Origin: Allopontixanthobacter confluentis
Lineage (GTDB): Bacteria > Pseudomonadota > Alphaproteobacteria > Sphingomonadales > Sphingomonadaceae
Assembly (NCBI RefSeq): GCF_009827615.1
Contig: NZ_WTYU01000002.1
Coordinates: forward strand, 1,083,062 to 1,147,061
Direction: 5' to 3'
Length of the DNA: 64,000 bases
The notes beneath the pieces were generated by a model. It made no database searches and was not told the origin of the DNA. It saw only the letters and a program-made list of their open reading frames with translations. Both the position numbers and the translations under genes were made by a program. Below are positions 8,870 to 16,360 of this stretch, in pieces. How positions within the stretch are numbered: the stretch's first letter is position 1; every line of letters begins with the position of its first letter.

Positions 8870-9136
8870 ATGCCCCGAAACAGGAGCGCGATTGCAGCCC
8901 TGCAGAAGCTCGAAGCGGACCGCGAGGCGCTTGACGCCAAACAGCGAGAGCTTGAGGCGCAAGCTGCAAAAGAACTCGGGCAAATCATCCTTGGAACCGG
9001 CCTCGAGACGTTCTCAAAGAAGGGATTGAAGCAGGTCGCCGAGGCGCTTGGAAAGCTCGGCGAAACAGCTGCAATCGCGAAGCTGGCGGAGCGCAGTGCA
9101 GCACGAACTTTGACTGCCTCACCGAGTACCGAGTAA
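8870..9136 (+). CDS. DUF6437-like small helical protein
   Basis: 88 residues from the ATG at 8870, which has AAGGA ten bases upstream. The N-terminal half is a charged heptad-like helix (LQKLEADREALDAKQRELEA), probably a coiled coil. It is followed by a more hydrophobic helix with GLKQVAEALGKLGE. It resembles the DUF6437 family found on sphingomonad plasmids and ICEs. Function is unknown. It is the only gene in this block on the forward strand and shares a bidirectional terminator with ssb. Confidence 0.7.
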   Translation: MPRNRSAIAALQKLEADREALDAKQRELEAQAAKELGQIILGTGLETFSKKGLKQVAEALGKLGETAAIAKLAERSAARTLTASPSTE

Positions 9137-9144
9137 CCACAAGA

Positions 9145-9178
9145 GAAGAGGCCCTGCCGCTTGCGGCAGAGCCTCTTC
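9145..9178. terminator. Bidirectional terminator between the DUF6437-like gene and ssb
   Basis: Long hairpin with arms GAAGAGGC-c-CTGCCGC and GCGGCAG-a-GCCTCTTC and a 3-base loop, located between two convergent genes. Confidence 0.75.
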
Positions 9179-9202
9179 CAAAGTGTGTGATCACCTGCAG
9201 CT

Positions 9203-9589
9203 TCAGTCGATCGGGGGAGCGTCCTGGTTGTCGTTGCCAGTCGCGCGCGAGAGGAAGTCGACCTTATCGGCAAGGATCTCGCAGCCGTACCGCTTGGTGC
9301 CGTCTTCATCTTCCCACTGGGTGTAGTGGAGGCGGCCCTGGACCGATACCAGCTGGCCCTTCGAGCAGTATTCGCCGACGGTTTTGGCGAGGCCATTGAA
9401 GCAGGTTACCCGGTGGAACTCGCTGTCCTTGGCGGTGTAGCCGTTCTCATCCTTGTAAGTCTTGCCGTCCTTGTCCCGCGCTGGGCGGTCGGTAACCACG
9501 GTGATGCCGGTAACGCTGGTTCCGCCTTTGGTTTCGCGGGTCTCGGGATCGCGGGCAATGCGGCCGGTGAGGATAACGAGATTGGTCAT
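9203..9589 (-). CDS. ssb: Single-stranded DNA-binding protein (element copy)
   Basis: 128 residues. The ATG at 9589 is chosen because AAAGGAG lies eight bases upstream; readings further upstream have no ribosome-binding site. The OB fold begins at once (NLVILTGRIARDPE), with the conserved FHRVTCFNGLAKTVGEYCSKGQLVSVQGRL segment split across strands 4-5. The usual acidic tail is short (NDNQDAPPID). Element-borne SSBs protect the incoming single strand during conjugation. A 281-base leader containing structured element B precedes it. Confidence 0.9.
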   Translation of the reverse strand: MTNLVILTGRIARDPETRETKGGTSVTGITVVTDRPARDKDGKTYKDENGYTAKDSEFHRVTCFNGLAKTVGEYCSKGQLVSVQGRLHYTQWEDEDGTKRYGCEILADKVDFLSRATGNDNQDAPPID

Positions 9590-9662
9590 GATAAATTCTC
9601 CTTTAGCTCTCAAACCGGAAACCACTTCCGGCTTGCGAACGTCGAAGAGAAACAGGGCATGG

Positions 9663-9784
9663 GAGGACTGCACCGCAGGCCCTCAGGCAAGCCTGTGGGC
9701 CAAGGGAAACCTGTTCATGACGGGTGGTGCGGGCAGCCCGCGCAGCGGGCAACACGGCCGGAAAGGAACAGGTTGCAGCGCCTC
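9663..9784. other. Structured element B (three-way-junction-like)
   Basis: Outer stem GAGG-a-CTGC (9663-9671) pairs with GCAG-cg-CCTC (9775-9784). Inside are one hairpin (GGCCC at 9678-9682 with GGGCC at 9697-9701, plus a nested AGGC/GCCT) and a second arm AACCTGTTC (9708-9716) with GAACAGGTT (9766-9774) that contains hairpin GCCCGC/GCGGGC (9736-9750). The layout and the junction bases GGGAAACCTG and CAGGTTGC recur at 11423-11513 with different stem sequences. It lies 74-195 bases upstream of ssb. RNA versus DNA function is not known. Confidence 0.55.
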
Positions 9785-9870
9785 AACTGACCTGGTTCAG
9801 ACGGGTTCGCAAGGAAAGCCGGAGTGGAGCCCGGTTGGGCATAAAGGTGACCCGGAGATCCAACGTGTCT

Positions 9871-10143
9871 TCACCCTTTCGCATTGCCTTCGCTACCCGC
9901 GAGAAGGTCCATGAAATCGCAGGCCGCCTCACGGTCATCATCATCTTCGAACGCCACTTCGAGGTCAGGGGCTGAGCCTAGCATGTGGAGCAAGGCCCAT
10001 AAGGCGAAACACTTTCCGCGATCCTGCTCAAGGCCAAGATCGACCAGGCAGCGTTCAGTGCCCGTAGCGAGGGTGTCGGGGGTAAAAGAGGACACGTCGG
10101 TGTCATAGAAATAGCGGCTTAGCAGGTCATCGAGTTGCATCAT
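9871..10143 (-). CDS. Hypothetical acidic protein of the mobile element
   Basis: 90 residues from the ATG at 10143; a second ATG follows immediately and no strong ribosome-binding site is visible, so the start is uncertain. The sequence has DLGLEQDRGKCFALWALLHMLGSAPD followed, after a short gap, by an acidic stretch FEDDDDREAACDFMDLL. Proteins of this type recur beside anti-restriction and DUF2493 genes on sphingomonad elements, by recollection. No catalytic motif is seen. Confidence 0.6.
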   Translation of the reverse strand: MMQLDDLLSRYFYDTDVSSFTPDTLATGTERCLVDLGLEQDRGKCFALWALLHMLGSAPDLEVAFEDDDDREAACDFMDLLAGSEGNAKG

Positions 10144-10407
10144 TGTGTCCGATGAGGCTTCGTGTTGGTGGCAGGCGTTAGCGTCCTGAGAACGCCCCAA
10201 GGCACGATAAATAAGCCAGACATTTAGAGGAGAATTGGCGGGCGGTCGCTCAAAAGCGAGACAGGGCCTATGGGGAAGTACGATGCCAAGAGAGCAGCAC
10301 ACAGCCACACACCAATCCGCCATTCATCCATGCACCGCAAGTGGGCCAACCCCAGAGCAAGAAGCGGTAGAACGAGCGGCCGGAGCCGCTCGCCTTCAGG
10401 TCGGCTA

Positions 10408-11331
10408 TCAACCGCCAGTGGGGCACCGACGATCTACCACAGTAATCCGCTGAGCTTTGGCCTCAATGACCAGGCGCTCGAGCACACCATTGCCCGGAAA
10501 TGCAATTACGTAACGGGGCTTCAATCCAAGCATCTGCTCATTGCGCTTGAACCCGGCGCGGGCACCGAGACGCCTGTCTAGGGAAAATACCAGTTGCTGG
10601 ATATCGCGTCGCTCGGCCCAGCTGGCTGCCAGCCGATCAACACCCTTGCTGTCGCCGCCATGGACAAGAAGCATGTCGGGAACTTGATCGTAGACCTTGT
10701 CGAGGGTTGCCCAGACGGACTGAGCGAAAGCCTTGGCCTCGTCGGTGGTTGCAAAGGATGATCGACCACCTGCAAAAACGATTGGCGTGCCTTCGGGTGA
10801 GTGGGCGGCTCGGCGCCGTTCGGCGCGGGTGCGTAGAAAATCGCGGGCATCAACAACGGCTGATGTGATCTTGGCGGAGTGGTTCGGCCGGGAGCCGGAC
10901 ATGGGCTTCCATGAGGATCCAATCTCGTCGAGGTACAACGCAGCCGCAGTTTCCCGCATCTGTTCAAAAGCGATCATGCTGGCTTCTGCCGCCTGCGCAC
11001 GTGCAACCTGCTCGTCGAGATTGCTCGAATGGATTTCCGACCCATCGGCGGAGGCAAGCAAAGCGCGGATCTCGTCGCTCGCGCGGTCGAGCAGGGTCGA
11101 TTTGCGGCTGGCTGCGCGATGGAAAAGATTGACGAAGCCCCAGGCGATATCCTCTGCATCGGCCTCAAGAGCGGAATCTGCAAACATCGCAAAGAGGTCT
11201 GACCAGGCTCCGGCAAGCGTCTGATTGATTGCTTCGTCACAAGGAAAATCGGTCTGGGTAAATGGCGCGGGCTTGATGCTGAAGCCTGACAGGTCAAGGC
11301 CTGCGAGGTGGTCAATGAAGGTGTCATACAT
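10408..11331 (-). CDS. DUF2493 (SLOG-like) domain protein
   Basis: 307 residues. The ATG at 11331 is fixed by CAGGAG nine bases upstream. The C-terminal ~130 residues match DUF2493: IVFAGGRSS, then LLVHGGDSKGVDRLAASWA, then AGFKRNEQML and VIAFPGNGV. This is a Rossmann-like SLOG/YAcAr fold thought to bind nucleotide or ADP-ribose-type ligands. The N-terminal ~170 residues are helical and unassigned. SLOG domains often act as ligand sensors in conflict systems, but no effector domain is fused here. Structured element A lies in its upstream region. Confidence 0.8.
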   Translation of the reverse strand: MYDTFIDHLAGLDLSGFSIKPAPFTQTDFPCDEAINQTLAGAWSDLFAMFADSALEADAEDIAWGFVNLFHRAASRKSTLLDRASDEIRALLASADGSEIHSSNLDEQVARAQAAEASMIAFEQMRETAAALYLDEIGSSWKPMSGSRPNHSAKITSAVVDARDFLRTRAERRRAAHSPEGTPIVFAGGRSSFATTDEAKAFAQSVWATLDKVYDQVPDMLLVHGGDSKGVDRLAASWAERRDIQQLVFSLDRRLGARAGFKRNEQMLGLKPRYVIAFPGNGVLERLVIEAKAQRITVVDRRCPTGG

Positions 11332-11422
11332 GGTCAAATCTCCTGATCTATTCGAGGAATCAGAAGACGCGACTTGATTGACTCGCTCCCGATCCGCCGG
11401 AGCCCGATCAGGGCCGGGACAA

Positions 11423-11513
11423 GGGTGAAAGCGCACCGCGTGAGCGGGAAACCTGCGGCCCTAGGCTGGCGCGGGTAACACGGGCCGACGGGCCGCAGGT
11501 TGCGCCTTCACCC
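11423..11513. other. Structured element A (paralogue of element B)
   Basis: Outer stem GGGTGAA-a-GCGC (11423-11434) pairs with GCGC-c-TTCACCC (11502-11513). A small hairpin CCGC-GTGA-GCGG (11436-11447; a GNRA loop on the forward strand) follows. The arm AACCTGCGGCC (11450-11460) pairs with GGCCGCAGGTT (11491-11501). The same arrangement occurs at 9663-9784 with changed but still paired stems. It lies 92-182 bases upstream of the DUF2493 gene. Confidence 0.55.
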
Positions 11514-11624
11514 GACCGGCCCAGGGCCTCTCCCGGCGGAATGGGTCGAGACAAATCAGTGACTCTTTACCGAAATGGGCCGGAGTGCGACCTTTGCTGC
11601 CAATGCGAAACTGCCGAACCGATG

Positions 11625-12050
11625 TCATGGCGAAGCATTCGCGCGCTCGAAGATCGCCTCGCCATTGGAAAATCGTCCAACGAGACGGAGCTCTCCAAAC
11701 ACTTTGATGAATCTGTCAGACACCTGGGTGAGCCATTGCTGGGCACGGCCCGATCTCGCTTTTCGGTAGTCGGCCTCCCAATAGCGGCTATCGTCGCGTT
11801 CAACGATCCAGATGGCAGCGAGACCGCAATAGGTTGAAACCCCGCAATCCGCGAAAGCGTTGCGAAGGAGGATACGATCTTCACGCCCACGCCAGCCATC
11901 AAATGGCTCGAGTGACGGAAGACAGGAACTAGCCGTTTCAACGATGTCCTCAACGAGACATTCGTAGGCCCAGTCCCAGTCGTCTTCAGCTTCGTCGACC
12001 AGACGAAATGCGACGATGGCACCCGTCGGATAGCTCACAGAGCGTCCCAT
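11625..12050 (-). CDS. Hypothetical protein in the anti-restriction operon
   Basis: 141 residues from the ATG at 12050; GAAGGAG lies eight bases upstream and overlaps the stop codon of the ArdC-like gene, so the two are translationally coupled. The sequence is rich in acidic and aromatic residues (DEAEDDWDWAYECLVEDIVE; WIVERDDSRYWEADYRKA). I recognise no catalytic motif. Proteins of similar composition sit next to ArdC in other sphingomonad elements, which suggests an accessory role. Confidence 0.65.
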   Translation of the reverse strand: MGRSVSYPTGAIVAFRLVDEAEDDWDWAYECLVEDIVETASSCLPSLEPFDGWRGREDRILLRNAFADCGVSTYCGLAAIWIVERDDSRYWEADYRKARSGRAQQWLTQVSDRFIKVFGELRLVGRFSNGEAIFERANASP

Positions 12051-12061
12051 GGTGGTCTCCT

Positions 12062-12997
12062 TCAAGCTGCCTGTTCGAGATCGTTGTCGCCTTCAGACGA
12101 CTGGCGCTCATCCAGACCGCCAAGGCGCATCAGCAAGCTTGCCGCTTGCTCGGCCTTTGCTGCGGCTGTCAGGATTGCCCTGTCGTCGGACCTCAACAAC
12201 TTCAGCCAAGACGCAATGTAGCTCGCGTGATGGTCGAGGTGAGTCACGGGAAGACCAAGTTCTGCGCCGAGAATTGCCGAAGACAGTTCGGCTACGAGTT
12301 CTTCGGCCGCATAGGCCTCGCTGCCAAAGCGGTTCTTCAGATCGCGATCGAGCCGCGATGAATGTCCGGTCCAATGCGAAAGCTCATGCGCGAGCGTTGC
12401 GTAATAGTGCTCGTATGCGTCGAAAAGATCACTCGGCGGCATTGTGACCCGGTCACGAACGGGTTCGTAATAGGCTTCGCAGCCGTGGTGGCGAAGATTA
12501 GCGCCGACAGACCCGAAGAAGCAATCGAGCCGTTCCTGCCGCCCTTCCGGCTCTACGGGTGCGAGGAGCGGTTGCGGATAGTACATTTGCGGTAGACCAT
12601 CGCACTGGTCGGCATTGAATACAGCATAAGCCTTAAGGACGCGGCGCGTCTCAGTGTCATCTTGGCCGCTGGGACCTTCGACCTCCTTCTCGTAGGTCTT
12701 GTAGAAGATCGCTATGGTCGACTTCTCGCCTTTGCGAACCTGCCCGCCAAGCTTGTGGCATTGGCGGTATGTCATCCAATAGGGTGAGGAATAGCCAGAT
12801 GCATCAGCGATCATCCAAAGCCAGAAGGTGTTCATGCCCTGATAGGGCGTTCCACACGCACGAAGGGGACGTGAGACGGGTAGTCCTCGCCAAGGCTTGA
12901 CCCAGGGCTTGGTGCCCTGTTCGAGCTTCTCGATGATTGTGGCGGTTATCCGCTGTGCGGGAGACTGCGACGAGGCTGAGCGCTTGAATTTGGGCAT
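12062..12997 (-). CDS. ardC: ArdC-like anti-restriction protein with metallopeptidase motif
   Basis: 311 residues. The ATG at 12997 has CAGGAG nine bases upstream in the shared ATCAGGAGATTT context. The N-terminal DUF1738/ArdC_N region (residues ~12-140, with TKPWVKPWRG and MNTFWLW) is a single-stranded DNA-binding fold. The C-terminal part has the zinc metallopeptidase motif HELSHWTGH (HELSH at 204-208) and a downstream AAEELVAEL segment, as in ArdC/TraC anti-restriction proteins. It would shield incoming single-stranded DNA from host restriction. It heads a short operon with the gene at 11625-12050. Confidence 0.88.
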   Translation of the reverse strand: MPKFKRSASSQSPAQRITATIIEKLEQGTKPWVKPWRGLPVSRPLRACGTPYQGMNTFWLWMIADASGYSSPYWMTYRQCHKLGGQVRKGEKSTIAIFYKTYEKEVEGPSGQDDTETRRVLKAYAVFNADQCDGLPQMYYPQPLLAPVEPEGRQERLDCFFGSVGANLRHHGCEAYYEPVRDRVTMPPSDLFDAYEHYYATLAHELSHWTGHSSRLDRDLKNRFGSEAYAAEELVAELSSAILGAELGLPVTHLDHHASYIASWLKLLRSDDRAILTAAAKAEQAASLLMRLGGLDERQSSEGDNDLEQAA

Positions 12998-13230
12998 GGA
13001 AAATCTCCTGATTGCCGAGACGAGATTGTCCCAGAGCACTCAGAAACAGCCCACTCTCCTCTTCAATATTTGTCGGCTTTGCGCGCCAATCTCGATCGTA
13101 CAAAAAACAAAACTAGAAGCCCCAAAGCCGCCATTGCTGGGCCTCAAGAGTCATTGGTAACAATTCTAAGTGCCAAAATGCGCAAACGTTGCCTTCATCG
13201 AAGCGAACGATCCCAATTAGCCCTTGAAAT

Positions 13231-13245
13231 GTTCGTGATGTGTTC
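13231..13245 (+). promoter_or_regulatory. LexA-type box GTTC-N7-GTTC upstream of the short-Argonaute operon
   Basis: Reads GTTCGTGATGTGTTC, an exact SOS-box pattern, 44 bases upstream of the SMEK-APAZ start codon. A TTGAAA (13224-13229) that could be a -35 element lies immediately upstream, so a bound repressor would cover the promoter core. I see no clear -10. Confidence 0.6.
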
Positions 13246-13289
13246 CCAAATCGAAAGCACTCTTAACATGGGGAGCGATAGCGGGGAAA

Positions 13290-14711
13290 ATGAAGCAGTT
13301 GGAGATTGAAAACGAACTGCGTGACGTGGTTAGCCGCGTGATCGTACAAGTCGAACTCGCGACTGCGCAAGGCCGTACTGACATTAACCTTGCTTTGGAA
13401 GATGCGCTTATTCCCATTTTACAACTGGTCTACAATCTTCCCAACCTCACGAACTTAAACAGAAAACAGAAGAATTTCCCCGGTATCGATCTTGGAGATG
13501 ATAGCGATAGAGTCGCCTTTCAGGTGACATCGACGACATCACTCGACAAGGTAAAAGACACTGTTCGACAATTTGTTGAACGAAAATATTTCAACAGCTT
13601 TGACGAACTTTATGTGTTGATGCTTGTCGCAAAACAGTCGTCCTATAGCCAGTCATCCATCGATGCACTGATTGACGATGAATTTGAATTTCGTTGCAAA
13701 GATCATATTGTCGATCTTCGTGACCTACTCGGGTTGGTAACTTCCCTTCGGCTGACGCAACAATCCCGGGTTCTCGATGAGTTCAAGCGCATTCTCGGCG
13801 AGGTCGATGCGTTTATCAGTTACTCTTCGGAAAAGATCGATCTACCCGATACCATTACATCTAACATGCAGCGCGTCGTGCTGCCTGACGCCGTATATGT
13901 TGCCGATCTGAATTTCGATGACAAAGAGATCGTCAAAGCCGCGCGAACTGAACTTGGTTACAAAGGATATAAGGGCCGGTGGCCAAGTCCACGTTCGGTA
14001 GCCAAGATGGCGTTACGCTTGAATGAAGTCCAGAACGACGCGTGGGTTCGCTTTGACGGCCGAATGTTCTCGTTTCGCGACTTCTCCGAGACAGGCCTCC
14101 TTCGTGTGGTCGATGAAGGTACTTTGGAACGCCTCGAAATCACTGATCTTACTGACTCAGGCGAGATCGATAATATCAATCTGATTAAACAATTGCTTCA
14201 TGCAGAGGCGTCGGAGCAACTGAAATCGCGGAATGTTCGGACTCATCCTAGAGATCGGTTTTTCTTTTTTGGGCCCGGAGATGAAGATGATGCAATGCGG
14301 AAGGAGTCATGGGTCGGTAAAAAGAAGGCGGTTCGCACAGTTTATGAGCGCAAACAGCAAAAGAAGGCTCCTGAGAAAGTTGCCTTTCACAAACACCTAT
14401 CCTTCGATCTTGCATTCACCCAAATGGGCGATGAATGGTACGCGGTGATCCTGCCTAGCTGGTATTATTCCTATAACGGCTACAAGCAATCAAACTGGCA
14501 TCATGATTATCTCTCACAGCAGAAGCGGCTCGAACGCAACGCGACTGTTCGTAATCTGGTTCGATTTACGGCTTTTTTTCTATCCAGTATCAACGATGAT
14601 GATCCTGCCCTGCCTCGCTTTGGATCTCTGTTAGACTTTGATCTGAGCGACAACAATGATGGTGGGACTGAGAGCGAAACCGACGAACCGCTTGAGGAGC
14701 AGGCAGCATGA
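13290..14711 (+). CDS. SMEK-type nuclease-like domain fused to APAZ domain (short-Argonaute partner)
   Basis: 473 residues. Residues ~8-165 match the SMEK-type N-terminal domain: ELATAQGRTDINLALEDAL, the motif IDLGD (66-70), AFQVTSTTS (76-84) and a beta strand ELYVLMLV. The spaced E37, D67 and Q78 suggest a variant PD-(D/E)XK nuclease fold with the usual lysine replaced (QVTS), an inference. Residues ~185-455 are the region expected to be APAZ, the partner domain of short prokaryotic Argonautes. The tail is acidic and disordered. The stop codon overlaps the Argonaute start (ATGA). By analogy with TIR-, SIR2- and DREN-APAZ systems it is the effector that fires when the guide-loaded Argonaute finds target. 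Codon use is visibly more A/T-rich than the neighbours, suggesting transferred cargo. Confidence 0.82.
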   Translation: MKQLEIENELRDVVSRVIVQVELATAQGRTDINLALEDALIPILQLVYNLPNLTNLNRKQKNFPGIDLGDDSDRVAFQVTSTTSLDKVKDTVRQFVERKYFNSFDELYVLMLVAKQSSYSQSSIDALIDDEFEFRCKDHIVDLRDLLGLVTSLRLTQQSRVLDEFKRILGEVDAFISYSSEKIDLPDTITSNMQRVVLPDAVYVADLNFDDKEIVKAARTELGYKGYKGRWPSPRSVAKMALRLNEVQNDAWVRFDGRMFSFRDFSETGLLRVVDEGTLERLEITDLTDSGEIDNINLIKQLLHAEASEQLKSRNVRTHPRDRFFFFGPGDEDDAMRKESWVGKKKAVRTVYERKQQKKAPEKVAFHKHLSFDLAFTQMGDEWYAVILPSWYYSYNGYKQSNWHHDYLSQQKRLERNATVRNLVRFTAFFLSSINDDDPALPRFGSLLDFDLSDNNDGGTESETDEPLEEQAA

Positions 14712-16123
14712 AGCTCGCAAAACTGCCTGAACCTTTGCTAGAGTTTGGTTCCGGAACGCATGTCTGCCCAAGAACCGGCATCGAGCAGATGAGCGTTTAT
14801 GATAAAAAGGACGAGCTGCGCCGCACCGAACTTCGTATTGGCGTTGTCGGTCGCGGTGAAGGGGTCGACCTTCTCGATGATTGGTTGCGGCGCTGCCGCA
14901 ATGGCATTGAGCGGAAAAAGAAGTCCGACCTCAAAAACCTTTTCCGTGGATTTGGCGGCATTAGCCAAACGCATGGTTTTCTAACCCGCTTCATCAATTC
15001 GCCTAATTACACCCGCACATTGCGAAAGTCGGATGTGACGCAGGTGGTTCTGCTCGGTTCGCGCACGCAGCGCGTAGAAAAAGCGGTAAACCTATATTAC
15101 GAGCAGGTTCGATTTTTGGCTGAGAACAGAACGGTGGACGTTATTGTTTGTGTCGTGCCGAATGAGATGTTTGACTCGCTGACTGGTAGCACGAATGACA
15201 ATGACGACGAGAAAGAAGGGCGCGCGATTGAGCATAATTTTCGCCGCTTGCTCAAAGCCAAATGTATGCATCTCGGTATTCCGCTTCAGCTAGTCCGCGA
15301 AAAGACAATTCAAATCACGGCCTATTCCGGCGAACAGCAGGATCCGGCGACAAAAGCATGGAATTTCGTCACTGCGCTCTATTACAAGGGCAATCGAACA
15401 ATTCCTTGGCGTCTTGTCGAAGACAGTGAGAAGCCGAAAACGTGTTATATAGGGATCGGCTTTTACAAGAGCCGAGACGGCGAAACATTGTCATCGAGCC
15501 TAGCTCAGGTTTTCGATGAATTCGGACACGGGATCATTCTACGCGGAACACCGGTGTCGATTGACAAGAGCGACCGGCGACCATTTCTCAGCGAAGATCA
15601 GGCCTACGATTTGCTGACGGGCGCTTTAGAGGAATACGATCGCGCTCTCGAACAAATGCCAGCACGGATCGTAATTCATAAATCGAGCCATTTTCGCGAG
15701 ACCGAGCGGGCAGGATTCAGCCGCGCGCTCAGCGACAAGGGAATTCGCTCCAAGGATTTCGTCACCATTACAGGTACGGATATTCGCCTGTTTGCCGATA
15801 CAAATTATCCGCCGGAACGTGGCACGTTAATGACAATGGCCGAAAATGAAGGCGTTCTTTATACGCGCGGCACGGTCCAATTCTACAAAACCTATCCTGG
15901 GGCCTATGTTCCGAGCCCATTGAAAATTACGGTCTACGAGCAGGACTCATCGCTTGAAGCGATCTGCAAGGAGATTATGGGATTGACCAAGATGAACTGG
16001 AACAACACGCAGTTGGACGGTCGCCTACCCATCACTCTGGAATGCGCAAACAAGATTGGAGACATCATGAAGTATGTCGGCGAGTCAGAGAAACCTCAGG
16101 TGAGCTACAGCTTCTATATGTGA
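14708..16123 (+). CDS. Short prokaryotic Argonaute (MID-PIWI, catalytically inactive)
   Basis: 471 residues, the usual length of a short pAgo. There is no N or PAZ domain. The MID-like region is about residues 40-230 and the PIWI-like domain about 240-471. PIWI landmarks are CYIGIGFYK (246-254), GIILRGTPV (275-283), IVIHKSSHFRETE (321-333) and LPITLECANKIGDI (440-453). The first catalytic aspartate of slicing Argonautes (GID) is replaced by GIGF, so RNase H-like cleavage should be absent, as in SPARTA and SPARSA. It should use a guide to sense invading nucleic acid and activate the partner encoded just upstream (4-base overlap). It has the same A/T-leaning codon use as the partner and nothing further downstream on this strand. 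Confidence 0.9.
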   Translation: MKLAKLPEPLLEFGSGTHVCPRTGIEQMSVYDKKDELRRTELRIGVVGRGEGVDLLDDWLRRCRNGIERKKKSDLKNLFRGFGGISQTHGFLTRFINSPNYTRTLRKSDVTQVVLLGSRTQRVEKAVNLYYEQVRFLAENRTVDVIVCVVPNEMFDSLTGSTNDNDDEKEGRAIEHNFRRLLKAKCMHLGIPLQLVREKTIQITAYSGEQQDPATKAWNFVTALYYKGNRTIPWRLVEDSEKPKTCYIGIGFYKSRDGETLSSSLAQVFDEFGHGIILRGTPVSIDKSDRRPFLSEDQAYDLLTGALEEYDRALEQMPARIVIHKSSHFRETERAGFSRALSDKGIRSKDFVTITGTDIRLFADTNYPPERGTLMTMAENEGVLYTRGTVQFYKTYPGAYVPSPLKITVYEQDSSLEAICKEIMGLTKMNWNNTQLDGRLPITLECANKIGDIMKYVGESEKPQVSYSFYM

Positions 16124-16360
16124 AAGGAGTTAGTTTCTTTGACCTTTGTTTTCACCGAATTTCAACGTCGTTCCTCCTGCGACTGTATCTTTGGCAGGTT
16201 TCCAATCAGATTATGAATTTTGAATGACTGTTTGTGCGGCTTCACGCGACAGCACACCGGCCACTATCGGCTTAATTGCGGCAGTCAGCAAATTGCTTCA
16301 TCTACACGCAACATTCAGTAGTTTTTCGATGCGCAAAATGACATGCAGACGTCAGGCGCT

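Noticed and set aside
8866..8880. GAAC-N7-GAAA near the DUF6437-like start
   Set aside because: One mismatch, and it straddles the start codon of the gene, so it is more likely chance.
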